NCBI GenBank assembly: GCA_963921935.1
Contig: OY998178.1
Span: forward strand, 49,840,951 to 49,904,950
Source: Galeruca laticollis
Lineage: Eukaryota; Arthropoda; Insecta; Coleoptera; Chrysomelidae
DNA length: 64,000 nucleotides
Direction: 5' to 3'
Shown here: piece by piece, positions 45,170 through 54,307 of the stretch
Layout: every line of letters starts with the position of its first letter
Position numbering within the stretch: position 1 is the stretch's first letter
Notes under the pieces: generated by a model
The model's database searches: none
What the model was told of the DNA's origin: nothing
The model's input: the letters and a program-made list of their open reading frames with translations, nothing else
Translations under genes and position numbers: made by a program

Positions 45170-46093
45170 TTAACCCTTGACAGGCGTTTCAAAGTCCCTG
45201 GGACTCTAAGAAAGTATAATACCGTGATAACTTTCGTATTTGTTGATCAGGGCTGAGTTCTAGAACATCGTACTAGTGTGAATTTCACTTATTTTTTTGT
45301 CCGAGAACTCGTGAGCGTCTTCTAGTCGTCTACTACCTACTGTCTGAGAACTCGTTAGAGCGGCACTTGAGCGTCGCTCAAATAACACCAGTCCAGACTC
45401 GGTTAAAAATAGCACCTGTCAGTTTGGTTGTCATATGATCTATGACTTTCTCATTTTGTGGTTTGAATTTGGATATATGAATGTTTATTAAATTTTTAAT
45501 TTAAAAAAAATGTAAATTCATGAATGTAAACATAACGAAGAAGCATATTTATTGTACGTAATATTAAGGTTAAGGAATTAAGAAACATTTTTCTGCTGCA
45601 ACACAAAAAACATTATACAAATTTATCAACTTTAATGGTCAATTCATACTACGAAATATTAGGACCTTACATTAAGATCACTTATGAACTACCACTCACA
45701 AAGTAAATTATCCAATTTCACTTGTTTGTATTTGTTCATACTTTACATAGTGCCTAACCCAAAAGTAAAAAGTATGAACAGATGGAGATGAAATTGGGTA
45801 GTTAACTTGTTAGTGGTTCATTCCGGTAATAATTTTTTGAAATACAAATCGAATTAATTTCCTTTGCCTATTCAAATCTGGAATATTATTGAGCTAATTT
45901 GTGGTGGATTGGCATGCCTAAAGGATTTAAAAATGTTTTTGTTTAAAACTCTTGGCGCCGAATTCATAAATGTTAGACCTAGGCTAGTTGTTTATCCATA
46001 ACCTCTACATTTAAAATAGAAAAATTTAAAGTTGAACTATTCACGATCTTGCGTTTGAAAAAATATATACAGTATTTTAACCTAATTAAAAAA

Positions 46094-49000
46094 GTATGGT
46101 TATAGTTAACCACAGAGAAGGTAAATCCGTTCGAGAAATCATTCTATGGAGCGTCGCACTATCATAACTCTCTACACGCCAGCCCCCCCCCCACCCAATC
46201 AAGTGCAAAATTTCAACCAGCGTGACGTTCTCGAACTTAGCCCAGGCGCTAGGCGCTGCTTAATACCTTCCCATGGTGAGGAGACCCATCCCATGCTCAG
46301 TCGACTTCAGTCTATTATCAAAGCAAGTACGTGTAACAAAGATCTTAGAGTCCGAGGGACTCCGCTGCGCAATTAGTGTAATATTTTCAATTTAGTGGCT
46401 ATGTCTGAGAATCAAAAAACAGTTTAACCTACAGACTCTAACTTCGAGCAATGGTTTGAGGAATGTGATACAAAAGGTTCAGACCAAGATCGTGATGCCG
46501 AAAGTAACACTACTAACGAAAATGCTATTACAAGCGATCGCGAAACAGAGAGTGAGCTTTCTGGTGATAATTCTGATGATGAAGATGGAATGCACGTTAC
46601 CGAAAGTGAAAACGACAGTGACACAAGTATTTCAAGAAAAAAAGTAGTTATAGTTAACCACAGAGAAGGTAAATCCGTTCGAGAAATCATTCTATGGAGC
46701 GTCGCACTATCATCACTCTCTACACGCCTCCCCCCCCACCCAATCAAGTGCAAATTTCAACCAGCGTGACGTTCTCGAACTTAGCCCAGGCGCTAGGCGC
46801 TGCTTAATACCTTCCCATGGTGAGGAGACCCATCCCATGCTCAGTCGACTTCAGTCTATCATCAAAGCAAGTACGTGTAACAACGATCTTAGAGTCCGAG
46901 GGACTCCGCTGCGCAATTTGTGTAATATTTTCAATTAAGTGGCTATGTCTGAGAATCAAAAAACAGTTTAACCTACAGACTCTAACTTCGAGCAATGGTT
47001 TGAAGAATGTGATACAAAAGGTTCAGACCAAGATCGTGATGCCGAAAGCAACACTACTAACGAAAATGCTATTACAAGCGATCGCGAAACAGAGAGTGAG
47101 CTTTCTGGTGATAATTCTGATGATGAAGATGGAATGCACGTTACCGAAAGTGAAAACGACAGTGACACAAGTATTTCAAGAGAAAAAGTAGTTATAGTTA
47201 ACCACAGAGAAGGTAAATCCGTTCGAGAAATCATTCTATGGAGCGTCGCACTATCATCACTCTCTACACGCCTCCCCCCCCACCCAATCAAGTGCAAATT
47301 TCAACCAGCGTGACGTTCTCGAACTTAGCCCAGGCGCTAGGCGCTGCTTAATACCTTCCCATGGTGAGGAGACCCATCCCATGCTTAGTCGACTTCAGTC
47401 TATTATCAAAGCAAGTACGTGTAACCAAGATCTTAGAGTCCGAGGAGTCCGAGGGACTCCGCTGCGCAATTAGTGTAATATTTTCAATTAAGTGGCTATG
47501 TCTGAGAATCAAAAAACAGTTTAGCCTACAGACTCTAACTTCGAGCAATGGTTTGAGGAATGTGATACAAAAGGTTCAGACCAAGATCGTGATGCCGAAA
47601 GCAACACTACTAACGAAAATGCTATTACAAGCGATCGCGAAACAGAGAGTGAGCTTTCTGGTGATAATTCTGATGATGAAGATGGAATGCACGTTACCGA
47701 AAGTGAAAACGACAGTGACACAAGTATTTCAAGAAAAAAAGTAGTTATAGTTAACCACAGAGAAGGTAAATCCGTTCGAGAAATCATTCTATGGAGCGTC
47801 GCACTATCATCACTCTCTACACGCCTCCCCCCCCCACCCAATCAAGTGCAAATTTCAACCAGCGTGACGTTCTCGAACTTAGCCCAGGCGCTAGGCGCTG
47901 CTTAATACCTTCCCATGGTGAGGAGACCCATCCCATGCTCAGTCGACTTCAGTCTATTATCAAAGCAAGTACGTGTAACAAAGATCTTAGAGTCCGAGGG
48001 ACTCCGCTGCGCAATTAGTGTAATATTTTCAATTAAGTGGCTATGTCTGAGAATCAAAAAACAGTTTAACCTACAGACTCTAACTTCGAGCAATGGTTTG
48101 AGGAATGTGATACAAAAGGTTCAGACCAAGATCGTGATGCCGAAAGCAACACTACTAACGAAAATGCTATTACAAGCGATCGCGAAACAGAGAGTGAGCT
48201 TTCTGGTGATAATTCTGATGATGAAGATGGAATGCACGTTACCGAAAGTGAAAACGACAGTGACACAAGTATTTCAAGAAAAAAAGTAGTTATAGTTAAC
48301 CACAGAGAAGGTAAATCCGTTCGAGAAATCATTCTATGGAGCGTCGCACTATCATCACTCTCTACACGCCTCCCCCCCCCACCCAATCAAGTGCAAATTT
48401 CAACCAGCGTGACGTTCTCGAACTTAGCCCAGGCGCTAGGCGCTGCTTAATACCTTCCCATGGTGAGGAGACCCATCCCATGCTCAGTCGACTTCAGTCT
48501 ATTATCAAAGCAAGTACGTGTAACAAAGATCTTAGAGTCCGAGGGACTCCGCTGCGCAATTAGTGTAATATTTTCAATTTAGTGGCTATGTCTGAGAATC
48601 AAAAAACAGTTTAACCTACAGACTCTAACTTCGAGCAATGGTTTGAGGAATGTGATACAAAAGGTTCAGACCAAGATCGTGATGCCGAAAGCAACACTAC
48701 TAAGGAAAATGCTATTACAAGCGATCGCGAAACAGAGAGTGAGCTTTCTGGTGATAATTCTGATGATGAAGATGGAATGCACGTTACCGAAAGTGAAAAC
48801 GACAGTGACACAAGTATTTCAAGAAAAAAAGTAGTTATAGTTAACCACAGAGAAGGTAAATCCGTTCGAGAAATCATTCTATGGAGCGTCGCACTATCAT
48901 CACTCTCTACACGCCTCCCCCCCCACCCAATCAAGTGCAAATTTCAACCAGCGTGACGTTCTCGAACTTAGCCCAGACGCTAGGCGCTGCTTAATACCTT

Positions 49001-49665
49001 CCCATGGTGAGGAGACCCATCCCATGCTTAGTCGACTTCAGTCTATTATCAAAGCAAGTACGTGTAACCAAGATCTTAGAGTCCGGGGAGTTCGAGGGAC
49101 TCCGCTGCGCAATTAGTGTAATATTTTCAATTAAGTGGCTATGTCTGAGAATAAAAAAACAGTTTAACCTACAGACTCTAACTTCGAGCAATGGTTTGAG
49201 GAATGTGATACAAAAGGTTCAGACCAAGATCGTGATGCCGAAAGCAACACTACTAACGAAAATGCTATTACAAGCGATCGCGAAACAGAGAGTGAGCTTT
49301 CTGGTGATAATTCTGATGATGAAGATGGAATGCACGTTACCGAAAGTGAAAACGACAGTGACACAAGTATTTCAAGAAAAAAAGTAGTTATAGTTAACCA
49401 CAGAGAAGGTAAATCCGTTCGAGAAATCATTCTATGGAGCGTCGCACTATCATCACTCTCTACACGCCTCCCCCCCCCACCCAATCAAGTGCAAATTTCA
49501 ACCAGCGTGACGTTCTCGAACTTAGCCCAGGCGCTAGGCGCTGCTTAATACCTTCCCATGGTGAGGAGACCCATCCCATGCTCAGTCGACTTCAGTCTAT
49601 TATCAAAGCAAGTACGTGTAACAAAGATCTTAGAGTCCGAGGGACTCCGCTGCGCAATTTGTGTA
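46094..49665 (+). repeat. Tandem array, ~545-bp unit, six full copies plus one partial
   Basis: The same landmark (TATAGTTAACCAC) recurs at 46101, 46649, 47193, 47746, 48291, 48836 and 49389, giving unit lengths of 548, 544, 553, 545, 545 and 553. Each unit starts just after an A-run and contains a C8-C10 tract, then a palindrome GAGTCCGAGGGACTCC, an ATGTCTGAG start and an acidic exon ending in another A-run. Copies are nearly identical by eye. The third and sixth carry an extra 9 bases within the palindrome (GAGTCCGAG repeated) and share CTTAGTCG and AACCAAGATC variants. The seventh copy stops after GTGTAA at 49665, where the transposase body begins. Confidence 0.95.
46401..49388 (+). pseudogene. 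Six tandem copies of the acidic N-terminal exon of a piggyBac transposase
   Basis: ATGs at 46401, 46944, 47498, 48043, 48588 and 49141 each begin MSENQKTV (MSENKKTV in the last) followed by a stop: TAA in five copies, TAG in the third. After the stop the frame is open, with SNFEQWFEECDTKGSDQDRD, then TSDRETESELSGDNSDDEDG and SENDSDTSISRKK. It then runs on into the next unit for about 55 codons. Acidic, Ser-rich N-termini are normal for piggyBac transposases. RKK would join in frame to the transposase body (W-A-A-T at 49669) if the intervening partial copy were absent. The shared early stop suggests the unit was already non-functional when amplified, or that translation starts later. Confidence 0.7.
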
Positions 49666-51050
49666 AAATGGGCGGCCACCGAACCAACCCCAAACGTGAG
49701 AACAGGAGCGCATAACATATTGAAGTTTTCAGGCAATAAAAATGTTGTAGCAGAAATTGCATCGCTGGAAGTATGGAGGCAAATGTTCTCGCAGGATATC
49801 CTAGATATAGTTGTGCAATACCCAAATTTAAAAATTCAGGGATTTCGTAATAAACCAGGCAATTAGAATCGCACAGAGTACCGAGAAACAAATTCCATTG
49901 AAATAAATGGTTCACTTGGACTTCTGCTATTAACTGCTGCCTTTAAGTCTAATAATGAGGCCATTTAATCAATCTTTTCAACAGACGGGACTGGTCGTGA
50001 AATTTTCCGACTGGTAATGCCAGCAAACAGATTTGCTGTTTTATTAGCTTGCCTGTGGTTCGACACTCATGAAGAGAGAATCCTAAGAGTAAAAACTGAC
50101 CCGGCTGCAGCGATATTACATATATTTGAAATATTTAACCAAAACTCTCAATCAAGTTTTAGGAGCCAATACAACTGTCGATGAATTGCTGGTCGGCTTT
50201 AGAGGTAGGTGCAAATTTAAAATGTATTGACCTAGCAAACTCGTAAAATATGGCCTGGAAGGCCAATGCCTTGTTGATGCCCGGACACACTATATATACA
50301 ATACATATATTTATTGTGGCTAGGGTACTGACTCCCTGAAAATATAACAGATGAAGATAAACAGTTTGCTATTCCAACGCAAGCTATTGTTCGCCTCTCC
50401 AAACCACTATTTGGAAGCAACCGAAATATTACGGGTGGTAACTGGTACTCTTCAATAGTGCTCGCTGATTATCTTTTGCAAAATGAGCTTACTTACGTTG
50501 GAACCATGAAGAAAAACAAACGAGAAATACCTAAAGAATTTCTACCTTCCAAACTCAGACAGGTGGGATATACATGATATGGCTTTGCAAGTAATAAAAT
50601 ATCAATTTTAAGAGTACCAACGAAAAATAAAGCTGTTATCCTCATTTCTTCGATGCAACACTGCAAACAGGATGATGACGATTTGCCTGAAATAAATGCA
50701 TATTATAATTACACAAAATCTGGAGTGGATGTTGTAGACGAGACAAACCACTAAATAATTCCTCTAGTAGAAGGACGCAACGCTGGCCAATGGCTCCATT
50801 TTACAGAATTGTGGATATGTCTTCAGTGAATGCTTATATCATTCATCAACGCAGATCAGCTGGAGAGACTAGATTTTCAAATTACTGGCCAAACAACTAT
50901 ATGAACCACTTCTTTATGAAAGAGTGCGAAATGTACATTTATCAAGAGAGCTAAAAGTATGTATTGCAAAAATTTTGAAGATGGCACTTGAAACCTCAGC
51001 TGATGATCAAGATGTTTTGCCTAGAAATCAGAGGAAGTATTGTTTTATAT
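49666..51050 (+). pseudogene. piggyBac transposase body, copy D
   Basis: Begins with WAATEPTPNVRTGAHNIL, then SLEVWRQMFSQDILDIVV, a stop at 49864, LGLLLLTAAFKSNNEAI and FSTDGTGREIFRL. The first catalytic Asp is in TTVDELLVGFRGRCKFKMY (50180). At the second site the frame reads RNITGGNWYSS near 50430, so Asp is replaced by Gly. LTYVGTMKKNKREIPKEFLP (50490) follows, then the third Asp in KSGVDVVDE (50725), and sequence fragments to about 51000. Several frame changes. The C-terminal Cys-rich finger is not recognisable. Catalysis is therefore lost twice over: by frame breaks and by the missing Asp. Confidence 0.85.
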
Positions 51051-51130
51051 ATTAGTGTTTTTAAATGAAACTCATGGTCTCTAATTAATTCCACAATATA
51101 ATAAAAGTTACTGAGAATTCTAAAAAATTG

Positions 51131-51163
51131 ACAATTGTTTCGATAAGTCACTATCATCGTCAG
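51131..51163 (-). ncRNA. Candidate hammerhead ribozyme core (Penelope-type)
   Basis: On the minus strand the sequence reads CTGACGA, a 10-15-base segment able to form stem II (GAT ... ATC), CGAAAC, then AATTGTC. This fits the hammerhead consensus CUGANGA ... GAA, a self-complementary stem III (ACAA/UUGU) and a GUC cleavage site. Stem I would be only about three pairs. Penelope-like elements are known to carry such minimal hammerheads. No Penelope coding sequence is adjacent, so this is probably a 3' fragment or solo terminus. Confidence 0.45.
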
Positions 51164-51479
51164 AATGACAGAAATTACATTTCATTTTATACCTACCTGA
51201 TGTTTAGTAGTTATTTTTGGCTAGACCAACAAGTAACCTAACTTGTGATTGGCTTAATATATGTTTATAGAAAAAAGAAGAAGATGTGATATTACAAATA
51301 TTGAAGCTTAGATATTATTAGCCGTATGGTGATACCCTGGATATCAATTTTCCAATTAAGATCAGTATAACTGTGCAATGATATAGAAAACCAGGAAAAC
51401 TATATCTGCTGATCTTTACAGTTATCACTTAAGAAGACAGTTTATTAGTGGAGAATTCCCTAGATTCAACTGTTCATTG

Positions 51480-52155
51480 ACAATACGAAGAAAGCTAAGA
51501 GTTCAACTGACAAAGGAAAAAAAAGCATCGTGTGGAATCTAAAGTGAAAAAAAGAAACGGCACAAAAGAGATAGCGATATTTTCTCCAATAGCGACGAAA
51601 GCATTATTTTAGAAAACGATTCAGACAGCGGTACTGACGGTGAAAATGATTGCATTGGCTGGGGAGAAGCGAAGAAGACTGGTTGCAGTGTCTTGGTTGC
51701 CACAGATGGCTGCATGGAGGTTGCATCACGATTGCAAACCATTGTCTGCGGTGTGGAAGAAAAGAAAACATTGTCATGTAATATTCGGCTTGCTTCTTGT
51801 TCTTATTTGTTATGTTATAGGTATATAATCATTTTTTACTTACCTATATATCGTTTCATACTTTTTGTAACATTAATAACCATTAAAGGTCTTCGTTACT
51901 GCTTATTTTTCAGGTTGGCAACGTTTTTCTTTCTATTTTTTGTGTGCGCCATCTCACCCATGACCATAGGGTGTGTTGGTTTTTTCCTGGAATATTTAGA
52001 ATTTTTATTATTTGGCAAAAAAACTTGAAAATAGAAAAGTGCATTTAGTCATGGATAACGTTCATTACTATGAGAGACTTTATATTTTGGAATATATTTT
52101 GATTTATTAAAAAAATTAAAAAGGTGTGCTATCTCTCCAGGAATTACCCTATGTT
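51480..52155 (+). pseudogene. pogo/Tigger transposase C-terminal fragment with PHD-like finger
   Basis: A plus-strand frame reads KRHKRDSDIFSNSDESIILE, then NDSDSGTDGENDC. After a frame change it gives EDWLQCLGCHRWLHGGC and NHCLRCG near 51665-51765. This is the acidic linker and W-x-Q-C-x2-C-x2-W-x-H-x3-C ... C-x2-C finger that ends many insect Tigger-like transposases, also seen at 9847-10043. Downstream, two similar motifs (GTGCGCCATCTCACC near 51946 and GTGTGCTATCTCTCC near 52127) may be subterminal repeats of that element's right end. The DDE domain is missing. Confidence 0.55.
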
Positions 52156-52723
52156 TTCAATACAAAAAGTTTTTATTTTTCAGTTTTCTCTTTCAAAATA
52201 AATATAAAAGGAATACTATTTTTATTTTTGTTAAAATATTAATATCATTAGTTTTAAATTTTTTGGTTTCTTACTAAGTTGGTTGAAAATAAACAATGTT
52301 TGTTTTCTTATACGTCTCTGATTATGTATACAACATAAAAAAGAACACTATTTCAGTATGCAACAGGACATACACTATTTATATTTTGGAGTCCCCTGGA
52401 CTCCGCAACGCATTAAGTGTTAAAATTTCGGAACATGCCGGTTAAGGGTTAAACGTTACTTAAAATTACGACTGGTCCTTCTTTCCACAACATTCTCCAA
52501 GAAAAACAAATAACACATCTACTTAAGTGCAGTAGTGAACGACAAACTGAACAGTCCACTCCACTAATCTAGTTCATTACAAACCCTTAGACATATATAT
52601 AATTATGAAAATTTGAGATTATTTTTCTTGGACTTTATGGTTTTTATTTTTTCATTTGTATTTATTGGCCATTTTTGGACCTAGATTAATCAAAACTTTA
52701 AATTTTTTCTGAAATTATAAATT

Positions 52724-52758
52724 ACATTGACGTTTCGGTAGTTTTTGACCTTCATCAG
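52724..52758 (-). ncRNA. Candidate hammerhead ribozyme core (Penelope-type)
   Basis: The minus strand reads CTGATGA, then AGGTCAAAAACTACC (stem II GGU/ACC with an 8-base loop), then GAAACGTC and AATGT. All conserved core positions of the hammerhead (CUGANGA, GAA) and a GUC cleavage triplet are present, with the minimal AC/GU stem III typical of Penelope-like retroelements. Upstream ATATT pairs with downstream AATGT (five pairs, one wobble) to form stem I. This makes it the best ribozyme candidate in the window. No Penelope coding region is seen next to it. Confidence 0.6.
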
Positions 52759-52759
52759 A

Positions 52760-53123
52760 ATATGGAACACTACAAGAGACTCCCAGCGTGTGATACATCA
52801 CATATTCAAAGAAATTGACGGCAACGACACATTTAAACAACGAATAGTGTGCGTACGTCGACTTTCACAGTAGTGTTGGTTATATTAATTATAATGGAAT
52901 TATTTGGGAATGTTGTTTTTTCCCCTATATGCATTTATTTCCTTTTAATAAATAATTTTCAAGGTTTTTGTTGGGTTCCCTATATTACATAGTTTTTAAT
53001 TTATTATTCTATTTTATTATATATCCCTTACATTATCTATAGAATGTAGTGATGTCGATTAAGTAAATATCTTCGGGGCAATATAACAAGCACTACGAAT
53101 CTAAAGGAGCAAGTAGAATGAGT

Positions 53124-53164
<41 letters not shown>

Positions 53165-54250
53165 CAAGGAGAAGGAAAAGAAGAAGAAAATATTAGAACT
53201 GAATAGCCATAACTAACTTTCTTAAAAGGAGCTCATGTCTTATTTTGCAAATAAATATTAGTGCGACAACGCGATGTCTCTAATAATACCTAACAATAAA
53301 TCATATATCGAAGCAAGCTATTAAACAAGCTTCAGGGTCTTTTTATTAAACCAATCAGTAGTCAGTTTTCTTTCATTCATTGTTACAGATAATAATTGTA
53401 TTGCCACTAGAAAACTCCTGGTGTTTTAGTTCGCAGCGTGCGGTCACCTTCGCCAAAAGACACAATGCTCCATAAGTCGCGATCATAAAATTGTTTTTTG
53501 TTATTTCTATGTCTTTTTAGTGGTCGTTTTCATTTATGTTACTTATAAGAAGGTTTTCATAAGTTATAGCTCGTTTTGTTTGATTTATAGCGAGATTAAA
53601 GTTTTACGGTCAACATAAAGTCTCTTCAATCTTTAAAGCATTCAAGGAGTACTTTGAAAAATTAGATATTATTTTTTTATCGTTGCACTTTAACCCCAAG
53701 CTGCATCAGTGCTACATTATAATGTTTTGATTCAATATTTCAATGATAATGGATCTTTCTCTAATATATGTATAAGGAGAAGTCAATGTAATGTTATAAA
53801 TCATAATAATATAAATATGATTTTTTCATGATATTACAGATCTTACCACCGCAAAATGTGTGCCGTAGGTATTAGGTTGTGAAATAATGTATTTTTTCCA
53901 CTACTAACCTGAGAAATTGCTATTATTTGAGGGAAATAATATTTCATTCCTAGGTAAATAATGATAATGAAAAACCCCTAGGTAAATAATGGCAAGTGTC
54001 AAATTTTCAATATATTCATGTACTTCCAAAAACCATAGTTTGGCAAGACCTTAAATTCGTCATACTTATTTAAGTTGTTACTAATATATCCATGTAACTA
54101 TAATACCAAAAAATGAAATAGTATATTTTTAGAAGCATTTCCAAATTTGACACATACCAAGTTTTTATATAAAAAATCCGCACTTATTATAAAAACGCTC
54201 CACTATACTTGACATCCCGAAATATTTAACAGGTCGTTAGGAAATTACTA
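52760..54250. other. Unassigned AT-rich sequence with a (GA)n tract
   Basis: No gene is recognised. A (GA)n microsatellite lies at 53127-53162 and a purine-rich stretch follows to about 53190. The remainder is AT-rich and without clear repeats. Confidence 0.45.
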
Positions 54251-54307
54251 ATATTGAAATTAAAATTGAACTCCGCCTGCATTGCTCACTGGATGGATCG
54301 AGTAGTT

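Larger units (their letters stand above)
45174..52448 (+). mobile_element. piggyBac-type transposon, copy D, expanded by a tandem array and a nested insertion
   Basis: Flanked by TTAA at 45170-45173 and 52449-52452. Ends are CCCTTGACAGGC on the left and CCCTTAACCGGC on the right (other strand). Inside each end is a GAGTCC/GGACTC palindrome (CCCTGGGACTC near 45207; GGAGTCCCCTGGACTCC near 52388). The length, 7275 bp, is about three times normal. The excess comes from the tandem array at 46094-49665 and from foreign sequence around 51100-52150, including a pogo-type C-terminus. The transposase body at 49666-51050 matches piggyBac. It could instead be two separate elements whose outer ends happen to pair, but the transposase content makes one expanded element more likely. 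Confidence 0.75.

Noticed and set aside
46424..49484. Six repeated minus-strand open frames of 106-109 codons, Ser/Leu-rich and hydrophobic
   Set aside because: They are the exact antisense of the acidic transposase exon and the C-rich block in the array. Their conservation follows from the DNA repeat, and the sense strand has the recognisable protein.
46094..49665. Regular direct repeats as a CRISPR or bacterial repeat array
   Set aside because: Units are ~545 bp, contiguous without spacers, and carry transposase coding. The window is eukaryotic, with introns and insect transposons.
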